From assembly GCA_028726925.1 (NCBI GenBank), contig JAQYPI010000087.1, positions 1 to 16,243 of the forward strand: a stretch of DNA of 16,243 nt, read 5' to 3'. The DNA comes from Caryophanales bacterium (GTDB lineage: Bacteria > Bacillota_I > Bacilli_A > RFN20 > CAG-826). Below, in pieces: positions 1-5,685 of this stretch. The position numbers and the translations under genes were made by a program. Within the stretch, counting starts at the first letter, position 1; each line of letters begins with the position of its first letter. The notes under the pieces were generated by a model that was not told the origin of the DNA, did not search any database, and worked only from the letters and a program-made list of their open reading frames with translations.

Positions 1-2
1 CC

Positions 3-371
3 TCGAAGGCGATGGTCACCGAATGCCTGTCCCCCAGGATCGAGCCCGGGTCGACGCTCACCCACGACGGGGCGAGCAGCCACAACGGGATCGTCGAGGG
101 GCTCTCGCTGGCCGACGACTGGGTCAAGTTCGCCGCGGGCGACGACGAATACGAGAGGAAGATGAAGCTCATGAGCAACTGCTGCTCGTACCTCAGGCAC
201 TGCTTCGAGTCGCACAACGGCATAAAGTTCGCCAAGCTCGAGGCCTACGGGAACTTCTTCCTCTACCGCTGGAGCCACGTCAGGAAACACGGCCTAAGGG
301 CGACCGTCGACCACCTGTTCAACCGCGTCTGCGGAACGGCGAAAAGCGGCGTTTCCTCAAACTTGTTCTGA
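3..371 (+). CDS. IS1595-type (ISXO2-like) transposase, C-terminal part
   Basis: The reading frame is open from the window edge, so the N-terminus lies outside; the visible 122 residues end at TGA. The pattern resembles the C-terminal half of IS1595/ISXO2-like DDE transposases: a THDGASSHNG block (catalytic Asp region) followed after about 40 residues by a conserved segment with Asn, His-Asn-Gly and a YGNFFLYRW motif near the end, where this family usually has a Tyr-x-x-x-Phe-x-Tyr-Arg motif. The protein would cut and join element ends. Base composition is G+C-rich, unlike the genes that follow. I could not identify a terminal inverted repeat with confidence. Family assignment is by motif memory only. 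Confidence 0.7.
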   Translation, partial: SKAMVTECLSPRIEPGSTLTHDGASSHNGIVEGLSLADDWVKFAAGDDEYERKMKLMSNCCSYLRHCFESHNGIKFAKLEAYGNFFLYRWSHVRKHGLRATVDHLFNRVCGTAKSGVSSNLF

Positions 372-426
372 AAAGAGTCGACGGCATGGGGCTTTCGCAT
401 CCATCATTTGCTGGTATATCTAGTTT

Positions 427-440
427 TTTTAGGCCTAAAA
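427..440. repeat. 14-bp perfect palindrome TTTTAGGCCTAAAA
   Basis: A perfect inverted repeat lies between the transposase end and the thioredoxin remnant, inside the step from G+C-rich to A+T-richer DNA. It is followed by a short direct repeat, AAAATGGC at 437-444 and 446-453. It may belong to an insertion sequence end or be an operator. No function can be assigned. Confidence 0.35.
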
Positions 441-515
441 TGGCCAAAATGGCATGGTTCGATACCGTTTCATTATGATTTTTCTAATATCACAGAACCC
501 TGATTTCAAATCTTA

Positions 516-521
516 TATAAT
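516..521 (+). promoter_or_regulatory. Candidate -10 box of the thioredoxin-rhodanese-CoADR operon
   Basis: TATAAT lies 17 to 23 bases before the two possible thioredoxin start codons (538 and 544). No convincing -35 box is present at the usual spacing. The leader would be very short, with the AAAGGAAG ribosome binding site (528-535) close to the predicted transcript start. Confidence 0.35.
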
Positions 522-543
522 AAAAACAAAGGAAGACATGGAG

Positions 544-863
544 ATGTCTGCAATTAAAATTGGTAAAGAAAATTTCGCAAACGAAGTTTTGAATTCCAAG
601 AAACCCGTTCTTCTCGATTTCTATGCTGATTGGCGTGGTCCCTGCCGTATGGTAGGTCCGATCGTATCGGAAATCGCAAAGGAGCGAAACGATGGTAATG
701 TCGGCAAAATCAATGTGGATGAACAGCCGGAACGAGCGGCACGGTTTCAGGTAATGAGCATTCCCATGCCCCCTGTAATCGAAAACGGGAAACTCGAAAT
801 CAGGTTGTTGGTTAGGGGTCAAAAGAGCAAATGGAAGCAATGCACGAAGGAGAAAAAAGATGA
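544..863 (+). pseudogene. trxA: Thioredoxin, decayed (active-site Cys lost, frameshifted)
   Basis: The first part is an unmistakable thioredoxin: a FANEVL/KKPVLLDFYADW stretch, then the active site, then VDEQPE and VMSIP before the usual IENGK strand. Three defects are visible. The CGPC motif reads R-G-P-C, so the nucleophilic first Cys is missing. The region after the cis-Pro reads MPPV instead of the usual T-L-V-V. Near 795 the frame slips: the expected C-terminus, NQVVG then SKEQMEAM, continues in the next frame (798 onward), where an in-frame TAG at 813-815 also occurs. The ancestral stop is TGA 861-863, overlapping the rhodanese ATG. Read without the shift, the frame would run to 954 through the next gene. 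Start at 544 or 538 (both in frame). Disulfide reductase activity is not expected. Confidence 0.8.
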
Positions 864-1183
864 GACTGTTTCATTTCTTCCGCAACACCACCGACATGAA
901 CGTCGGCGTCGCGGAATACAAAACAAACGATGGCGCCGTATTGCTCGATGTTAGGACGGCAGAGGAATACCGTGACGGGCACATTGAGGGAAGCGTCAAC
1001 ATACCTCTTGATAGAATTTCTTCCGTTGAGAATATCGTCAAGGACAAAAGCACGCCGCTTTATGTGCATTGTTTAAGCGGTGGCAGAAGCGGACAGGCGG
1101 TATCCTATTTGAAGCAAATTGGTTACACAAATGTGAAAAACATCGGCGGTATCAGCAGCTACCGTGGAAAGGTGGTGAAATAA
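860..1183 (+). CDS. Single-domain rhodanese (sulfurtransferase)
   Basis: A 107-aa rhodanese-like protein spanning one domain. It shows LLDVRTAEEYRDGHI (residues 28-42), the NIPL segment, and the active-site loop CLSGGRS with the catalytic Cys at residue 71 and the Arg that closes the loop. Such proteins carry sulfane sulfur as a cysteine persulfide and pass it to thiols. The GAAGGAG ribosome binding site lies just before the ATG, which overlaps the ancestral thioredoxin stop as ATGA; the next gene starts directly after its TAA. This tight packing indicates one operon with the CoA-disulfide reductase. The first 10 residues (MRLFHFFRNT) are hydrophobic/basic but too short for a clear signal peptide. 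G+C is lower than in the genes to the right. Confidence 0.88.
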   Translation: MRLFHFFRNTTDMNVGVAEYKTNDGAVLLDVRTAEEYRDGHIEGSVNIPLDRISSVENIVKDKSTPLYVHCLSGGRSGQAVSYLKQIGYTNVKNIGGISSYRGKVVK

Positions 1184-2875
1184 ATGAAAGTTGTGATTAT
1201 AGGCGGGGTTGCAGGCGGCGCTACTGCGGCGGCGAGAATACGCAGGCTTGACGAAAAAGCGGAAATCGTTGTTTTTGAGCGTTCAGGATTTATCTCGTAC
1301 GCCAACTGTGGTCTGCCGTACTACATCGGCGGCACCATTGAAGATGAAAAGGATCTAACCTTGCAGACGCCGGAAAGCTTTTGGAGGCGTTTTCGGGTTA
1401 AGGTGAACGTTCATCATGAAGTCACGGCCATTCATCCTGATAGCAAAACGGTTACCGTAAAAAATCTTGAAAACGGAAAAATCTTTACCGAGAGTTACGA
1501 CAAACTTTTGCTCTCGCCCGGTGCGAAGCCGATAAAGCCGGGGTTTGACGGTATGGATAGCGATAAGATATTTACCCTTCGCACGGTTGAGGATACCCTC
1601 AAGCTCAAGAAATATACGGATGAGCATCAACCGAAATCGGCCGTTGTTGTCGGTGGAGGATTTATCGGAATCGAAGTCGCGGAAAATCTGCGTGAACTCG
1701 GAATCGACGTAACGCTCGTGGAAGCCTCGGATCAGCTTATGGCTCCGTTTGACAGGGATATGGCCTCGTTTATTCATGCTGAAATCCGCAAAAACGGCAT
1801 CCGCCTAATGCTTAATACCATGGTGGAAGGTTTTGTCGATACCGATTGCGGCATTGATGTGAAGCTCCAACGTGCCCCGAGGCTTCATGCCGATATGGTC
1901 GTCATGGCAATCGGCGTCGCTCCCGAAACCACGCTTGCGACAGAAGCGGGTTTGGAACTCGGGATAAAAGGCAGCATTGTGGTCAATGACAAAATGGAGA
2001 CATCCATACCTGACGTTTATGCGGTTGGGGATGCGGTTCAGATCAAAAATTTTGTAACGGATAAGGACACACTCATCTCTCTTGCCGGACCTGCAAACAA
2101 GCAGGGTAGAATTGCTGCCGATAATATTTGCGGCGGTGACAGCCATTATGCCGGCGGACAGGGCTCATCCGTCATCAAAATATTCGACATGACTGCTGCC
2201 GCTACGGGCATCAACGAAAAAGCCGCAAAGTCCCTTGGTATTGCTATAGACAAAGTCATTCTTTCGCCGATGAGCCACGCGGGATATTATCCCGGCGGCA
2301 AAATGATGACGATGAAAGTGCTGTTTGAAAAAGGAAGCTACCGCATTTTAGGCGCACAAATTGTCGGTTTTGACGGTGTCGATAAGAGGATTGATGTGCT
2401 TGCAACCGCTATCCGCGCCGGAATGAAAGCATATGAACTTACCGAACTTGACCTCGCCTATGCTCCGCCGTATTCCTCTGCAAAGGACCCCGTGAATATG
2501 GCAGGCTACATCATTGAAAACATGAAAAACGGCATCGTAAAGCAATGGTATTATGAGGAAGATGAAACACTTCCCCGTGACGGGAGCGTTACCCTTCTTG
2601 ATACACGTACGCCAAAGGAATACAACACGGGGCATGCAAAGGGCTTTATCAATATTCCCGTTGATGAACTGCGTGAACGTATCGGTGAGCTGGACAGGAA
2701 CAAGCCCGTGTATGTTATCTGCCAAAGCGGATTGAGAAGCTATATCGCAAGCAGGATTTTAATGGGCCATGGTTTTGATGCTTATAACTTTGCAGGTGGT
2801 TTCCGATTCTATCAAGCAGTCCGTAATGATGGAGCCTTAAGTAAAAAATCCACCCCATGCGGAATGGATGATTAA
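1184..2875 (+). CDS. CoA-disulfide reductase / rhodanese fusion (FAD-dependent)
   Basis: A 563-aa flavoprotein of the pyridine nucleotide-disulfide oxidoreductase class with a C-terminal rhodanese (CoADR-RHD type). The N-terminal FAD-binding motif is IIGGVAGG (residues 5-12). SYANCGLP contains the redox Cys42 typical of CoA-disulfide and NADH oxidase/peroxidase relatives. VVVGGGFIGIE near 155-165 binds NAD(P)H. PDVYAVGDA is the second FAD motif. The rhodanese domain (about 465-550) has LLDTRTPKEYNTGH and the active-site loop CQSGLRS. Family members reduce CoA disulfides, CoA persulfides or polysulfide using NAD(P)H. The ATG follows the upstream TAA with no gap and has an AAAGGTGG binding site. 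Substrate (CoA-S-S-CoA, CoA persulfide or sulfur) cannot be decided from sequence. Confidence 0.92.
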   Translation: MKVVIIGGVAGGATAAARIRRLDEKAEIVVFERSGFISYANCGLPYYIGGTIEDEKDLTLQTPESFWRRFRVKVNVHHEVTAIHPDSKTVTVKNLENGKIFTESYDKLLLSPGAKPIKPGFDGMDSDKIFTLRTVEDTLKLKKYTDEHQPKSAVVVGGGFIGIEVAENLRELGIDVTLVEASDQLMAPFDRDMASFIHAEIRKNGIRLMLNTMVEGFVDTDCGIDVKLQRAPRLHADMVVMAIGVAPETTLATEAGLELGIKGSIVVNDKMETSIPDVYAVGDAVQIKNFVTDKDTLISLAGPANKQGRIAADNICGGDSHYAGGQGSSVIKIFDMTAAATGINEKAAKSLGIAIDKVILSPMSHAGYYPGGKMMTMKVLFEKGSYRILGAQIVGFDGVDKRIDVLATAIRAGMKAYELTELDLAYAPPYSSAKDPVNMAGYIIENMKNGIVKQWYYEEDETLPRDGSVTLLDTRTPKEYNTGHAKGFINIPVDELRERIGELDRNKPVYVICQSGLRSYIASRILMGHGFDAYNFAGGFRFYQAVRNDGALSKKSTPCGMDD

Positions 2876-3227
2876 AAGGACAGAAAAGAAAAGCGTTGAG
2901 AATCGATAGGCACCCAGTTTCCTGGACTCGTTGATCGATTTGAGCCATAAGGCCTACATGGATGCTTCCCTGCATTTCGCCGGAGGCATCCATTTTGTTT
3001 AGCCCTCAATCCTTTTGCTCTTGCGGGAATCGATGGATTCTGCAATCCAAAATGGGCGGCTTTTTCATCAGGCATCTAGCTAGCGCACAATCTCGAAGAA
3101 GGGCTCGCCGCCCTCCTCAACGACCCCCTTGTCGTCCTTCCCTCGGAATGGTAAAGAAAAGCGGATATCATAGCTTCGTCGCCTCCCTTCTGGATTATCC
3201 TAGAACAAACAAAAAAGGGGTCCAACC
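2876..3227. other. Intergenic stretch, boundary of the lower-G+C block
   Basis: This 352-base gap contains the terminator above and otherwise no supported gene. Base composition returns to G+C-rich near 2900. A short open stretch, about 2911-2999 on the plus strand (reading L-D-S-L-I-D-L-S-H-K-A), looks weakly coding and ends in TAG, but has no start and overlaps the hairpin; it may be a gene remnant. The 3' end carries the AAAAGGGG ribosome binding site (3213-3220) of the next gene. Confidence 0.4.
2958..3000 (+). terminator. Rho-independent terminator of the sulfur/CoA redox operon
   Basis: ATGGATGC (2958-2965) pairs with GCATCCAT (2986-2993). Four further pairs, one of them G-T, extend the stem inward, leaving a loop of about 12 bases; TTTTGTTT follows. 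It stands 80 bases after the CoA-disulfide reductase stop. Confidence 0.7.
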
Positions 3228-3452
3228 ATGAACGACAACCTCGCTCGCTTCCTCCTCACCTTCTTCCTCGGCTTCATCGGGAGCCTCGTCATCAACCATT
3301 CGTCCCTCAAACCGGATGGCTGGACTTCCCGCACCGGGGCCTATATCGGTCTTAGCATCCTCACCCTTGGCATCTATGGCCTCGTCGCCTCGATCTGCAA
3401 CCTTTCCTTCGATCCGAGCAAAGGCTCGAATATCGGATACAAGAAGGACTGA
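3228..3452 (+). CDS. Small two-helix membrane protein (TM2-like)
   Basis: A 74-aa protein with two hydrophobic segments, about residues 7-24 (RFLLTFFLGFIGSLVI) and 38-58 (AYIGLSILTLGIYGLVASIC). They are joined by a polar loop containing N-H-S-S-L-K-P and W-T-S-R-T, and a polar tail follows. The layout (helix, loop, helix with a G-I-Y-G turn) resembles TM2-domain proteins, so it probably sits in the cytoplasmic membrane. The ATG has a good AAAAGGGG binding site 7 bases upstream. It stands alone between terminators. Function is unknown. Confidence 0.7.
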   Translation: MNDNLARFLLTFFLGFIGSLVINHSSLKPDGWTSRTGAYIGLSILTLGIYGLVASICNLSFDPSKGSNIGYKKD

Positions 3453-3496
3453 TCCCCTTCCTTTCCATCCCTTGCTGAAAGGCCTTTCTCATCTAT

Positions 3497-3536
3497 AAAA
3501 GCGGCATTCCAAACAAAAGATGTCGTGGGCTTTTTT
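3497..3536 (+). terminator. Probable terminator after the small membrane protein
   Basis: AAAAGC (3497-3502) can pair with GCTTTT (from 3529) and GGCAT (3503-3507) with ATGTC (3520-3524), leaving a small bulge; a run of six T ends the hairpin. The stem is imperfect, so this is moderate evidence. Confidence 0.45.
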
Positions 3537-3573
3537 CTTGATGATATGCCTCATTCAGAGAGGATGCGTGAAA

Positions 3574-3621
3574 CAATAAATGATACAAGAAACGATACAA
3601 TAAACGATATAATAAATGCAT
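3574..3621 (+). repeat. 12-bp tandem repeats (about four units) over a promoter
   Basis: Four consecutive 12-bp units start at 3574, 3586, 3598 and 3610, with the pattern CAATAAACGATA (units: caataaatgata, caagaaacgata, caataaacgata, taataaatgcat). They end 2 bases before the ribosome binding site of the AlbA_2 regulator and enclose its likely -10 box. Regularly spaced (just over one helical turn) copies at a promoter suggest binding sites for a regulator, possibly the downstream product itself. Confidence 0.7.
3608..3613 (+). promoter_or_regulatory. -10 box of the AlbA_2 regulator gene
   Basis: A perfect TATAAT lies at the junction of the third and fourth 12-bp repeat units. No good -35 box is seen (TACAAG at 3584-3589 would be 18 bases upstream), consistent with a promoter that needs or is occluded by a bound regulator. 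Confidence 0.5.
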
Positions 3622-3622
3622 C

Positions 3623-3628
3623 GGGAGG
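3623..3628 (+). promoter_or_regulatory. Ribosome binding site fixing the start at 3634
   Basis: GGGAGG lies 5 bases before ATG 3634. An earlier in-frame ATG at 3616 would place this site inside the coding region and has no binding site of its own, so 3634 is chosen. Confidence 0.75.
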
Positions 3629-3633
3629 TTCCC

Positions 3634-5079
3634 ATGTTACCCAATCGAGAAACCGAGTCCATTGAATTCAAGAAAACGCTGAGCGAACTGAAAGAAGGCA
3701 TCATCTCGCTGACGTCCATGCTCAACAAAGGCGGTGTCGCCCATTTGTACTTCGGAATCAAAAACGACGGCACGGTCTTCGGGCAGGAAGTCGGGGAGAA
3801 CTCGATCAAGAAGATCGCGAACGAGATCAAGAATTTCATAAAGCCTTCGATCTTCCCGAAAATCGAGACGATCGAGGAAGTCGGGAAGTCCGTTATTTTG
3901 GTCACCGCATTGGGGAATGAGCGTCCCTATAGCGCCTATGGCCGCTACTACAAGAGGCTCGATGACCAAGATCTCGCCATGTCCCCAAGCGACCTAGAAA
4001 AGGCCTTTTCAAGCAGGGATGCCACCTATAGCGAATGGGAAACCCAGTTGACCCCCTATGGGGAATCCTGCGTGAACGAGGACGAGCTCATCGCCTATGT
4101 CGAGAAAGCTAACGACGCCAATCGACTGGATTATCGCTATCGAGATGTCCAGGATTGCCTGACGCGCCTTGGACTCATGAAAGACGGGTTCCTCAACAAC
4201 GCGGGGCTCTATTTGTTTGGAAACAACAAGCCCTTGGCGGTCAAACTGGCCATCTTCGCGACCGACGAGCGGCTTGCCTTCATCGACAACCGCCGTTTCG
4301 AAGGGAATATCCCGGAATGCATCGAGGAAGCCCTGAAATACGTCGCGAGCAACATCCATTTTCATGCGGAAATCGTCGGTTTCGAGCGCGTCGAGAAGCC
4401 CGAGATCCCCTTGGAAGCGATTCGCGAGATCGTCATCAACAGTTTCGCGCACATGCGGGTGACCCCGGGGGAATATAACGAGATCACGATCACCCCCAAG
4501 AGGGTTCGCATCTACAACCCGGGCTTGATCGCGATGAACAAAGACCCAAGGGAATTCGCGAACGGGAACGTGGGCTCCAAAATCCGGAACCCCTTGATCG
4601 CGACCGCGCTTTACCGCTCCAAATCGATCGAGGCGTTCGGCACGGGTTTCCGCCGGGCGTTCGACCTTTGCGACGCCCAAGGCGTGTCCTATGCCTATGG
4701 CACCGATGGAATCGGTTTCACTTTCGAATTCTTTCGGCCTGGCGCCATGGAAGGCAAGGAAAGCGCGGGAAAGAAGGCGAAACCCTCCCGGGATTACGAA
4801 ATGTGCCGCGTGCCCCAAAACGTCATGAGGACCGACGAGAAGAGAGTTTCTTATAACTCGTCGGAGGTTCTCCTCCGGCGATTCATGGAAGAGAACGGAG
4901 GCCTTCTTCTCAATGCGAGCGATGCCGCGAAAGAACTAGGCAAATCCCGGATCACCATCCAGAGGGCCATCCAATCCATGGTCCAGAAAGGAATGGCCGA
5001 GCGGATCGGTTCCCACAAAAGCGGCCATTGGGTTCTGCTAAGCGAGGAAACCGGGATCGCGGAAAAAGAGGCGAGATGA
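3634..5079 (+). CDS. AlbA_2 (Schlafen-like) / HATPase / winged-helix protein, COG2865 type
   Basis: A 481-aa protein built like the COG2865 'predicted transcriptional regulators'. An AlbA_2 domain occupies about residues 5-125, with ETESIEFKKT, then LNKGG and YFGIKNDGTVFGQ, a nucleic-acid-binding fold shared with Schlafen proteins. A GHKL ATP-binding-like domain follows at about 240-365, with EAIREIVINSFAH, RVRIYNPG and later EAFGTGFRRA. The C-terminus (about 410-475) is a winged helix with a D-A-A-K-E-L-G-K-S-R-I-T-I-Q-R-A recognition region. Expected role is DNA- or RNA-binding regulation; some relatives occur in phage-defence loci, but nothing here shows that. It is a single gene with repeats over its promoter. 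TGA stop. Start chosen by the GGGAGG site. Confidence 0.85.
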   Translation: MLPNRETESIEFKKTLSELKEGIISLTSMLNKGGVAHLYFGIKNDGTVFGQEVGENSIKKIANEIKNFIKPSIFPKIETIEEVGKSVILVTALGNERPYSAYGRYYKRLDDQDLAMSPSDLEKAFSSRDATYSEWETQLTPYGESCVNEDELIAYVEKANDANRLDYRYRDVQDCLTRLGLMKDGFLNNAGLYLFGNNKPLAVKLAIFATDERLAFIDNRRFEGNIPECIEEALKYVASNIHFHAEIVGFERVEKPEIPLEAIREIVINSFAHMRVTPGEYNEITITPKRVRIYNPGLIAMNKDPREFANGNVGSKIRNPLIATALYRSKSIEAFGTGFRRAFDLCDAQGVSYAYGTDGIGFTFEFFRPGAMEGKESAGKKAKPSRDYEMCRVPQNVMRTDEKRVSYNSSEVLLRRFMEENGGLLLNASDAAKELGKSRITIQRAIQSMVQKGMAERIGSHKSGHWVLLSEETGIAEKEAR

Positions 5080-5114
5080 TCCTCGCCCTTGAAAGTCTCA
5101 AACTAGATGGGATC

Positions 5115-5591
5115 TTATAACGTCCCTTCCATCCGGAATCCCGGGAACCCGTTTTGGCGTAAAGCCTCGTAGACGACGAGGGCCACCGCGTTGGAGAGAT
5201 TGAGGCAGCGGATCCCCTCTAGCATCGGGATCCGAAGGACATTGCCCTCATGCTCTTTCAAGAGGGTTTCGTCGATCCCCACGGACTCCTTGCCGAACAC
5301 GAGATAGTCCCCGTCTTGGTAGGAAACTTCGTCGTACCGCCGATGGCCTTTCGAGGAAAAGAAGAACACACGTCCCCCCTCAATCGAGGAAATGAAAGCC
5401 TCGACGTTCTTGTGGATGACGATCCGGGCCTTGTCCCAATAATCGAGCCCCGCGCGCTTGAGATGCTTCTCATCCAGGGAGAATCCTAGGGGTTCCACGA
5501 GGTGGAGCAGCGACCCCGTGGCCGCGGCGGTGCGGACGATGTTGCCCGCGTTCTGGGGAATTTCGGGCTCGAGAAGGACGATGTGCAACAT
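5115..5591 (-). CDS. trmL: tRNA (cytidine(34)-2'-O)-methyltransferase TrmL
   Basis: A 158-aa SPOUT-class methyltransferase of normal length for TrmL. Diagnostic segments are HIVLLEPEIPQNAGNIVRT at the N-terminus, the FGKESVGI loop near the middle, and IPMLEGIRCLNLSNAVALV near the C-terminus, which form the knotted S-adenosylmethionine site. TrmL methylates the wobble ribose of tRNA-Leu species. It converges with the AlbA_2 gene (35-base gap) and diverges from the GGDEF/EAL gene. The ATG at 5591 lacks any purine-rich ribosome binding site, so translation may start on a leaderless or nearly leaderless transcript. TAA stop. Confidence 0.93.
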   Translation of the reverse strand: MLHIVLLEPEIPQNAGNIVRTAAATGSLLHLVEPLGFSLDEKHLKRAGLDYWDKARIVIHKNVEAFISSIEGGRVFFFSSKGHRRYDEVSYQDGDYLVFGKESVGIDETLLKEHEGNVLRIPMLEGIRCLNLSNAVALVVYEALRQNGFPGFRMEGTL

Positions 5592-5594
5592 GGC

Positions 5595-5625
5595 ATAATG
5601 GTAACAAAAAGAAGGCCAATGTCGA
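5595..5625 (-). promoter_or_regulatory. Candidate trmL promoter giving a very short leader
   Basis: On the minus strand TCGACA (5620-5625) matches 5 of 6 of the -35 consensus. CATTAT (5595-5600, spacing 19) or the overlapping TACCAT (5598-5603, spacing 16) could be the -10. Either would start transcription at or just before the trmL ATG. Confidence 0.4.
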
Positions 5626-5633
5626 GACTCCCC

Positions 5634-5663
5634 GTGAAATTTCCTTAGGGAAGCCTGTATAAT
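5634..5663 (+). promoter_or_regulatory. Promoter of the GGDEF/EAL gene
   Basis: A perfect TATAAT (5658-5663) stands 18 bases after GTGAAA (5634-5639), a 4-of-6 match to the -35 consensus. The AAAGGGGA binding site (5672-5679) and ATG 5686 follow at normal distance. It is divergent from the trmL promoter. Confidence 0.6.
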
Positions 5664-5685
5664 ATCTTGCTAAAGGGGACGGAGC

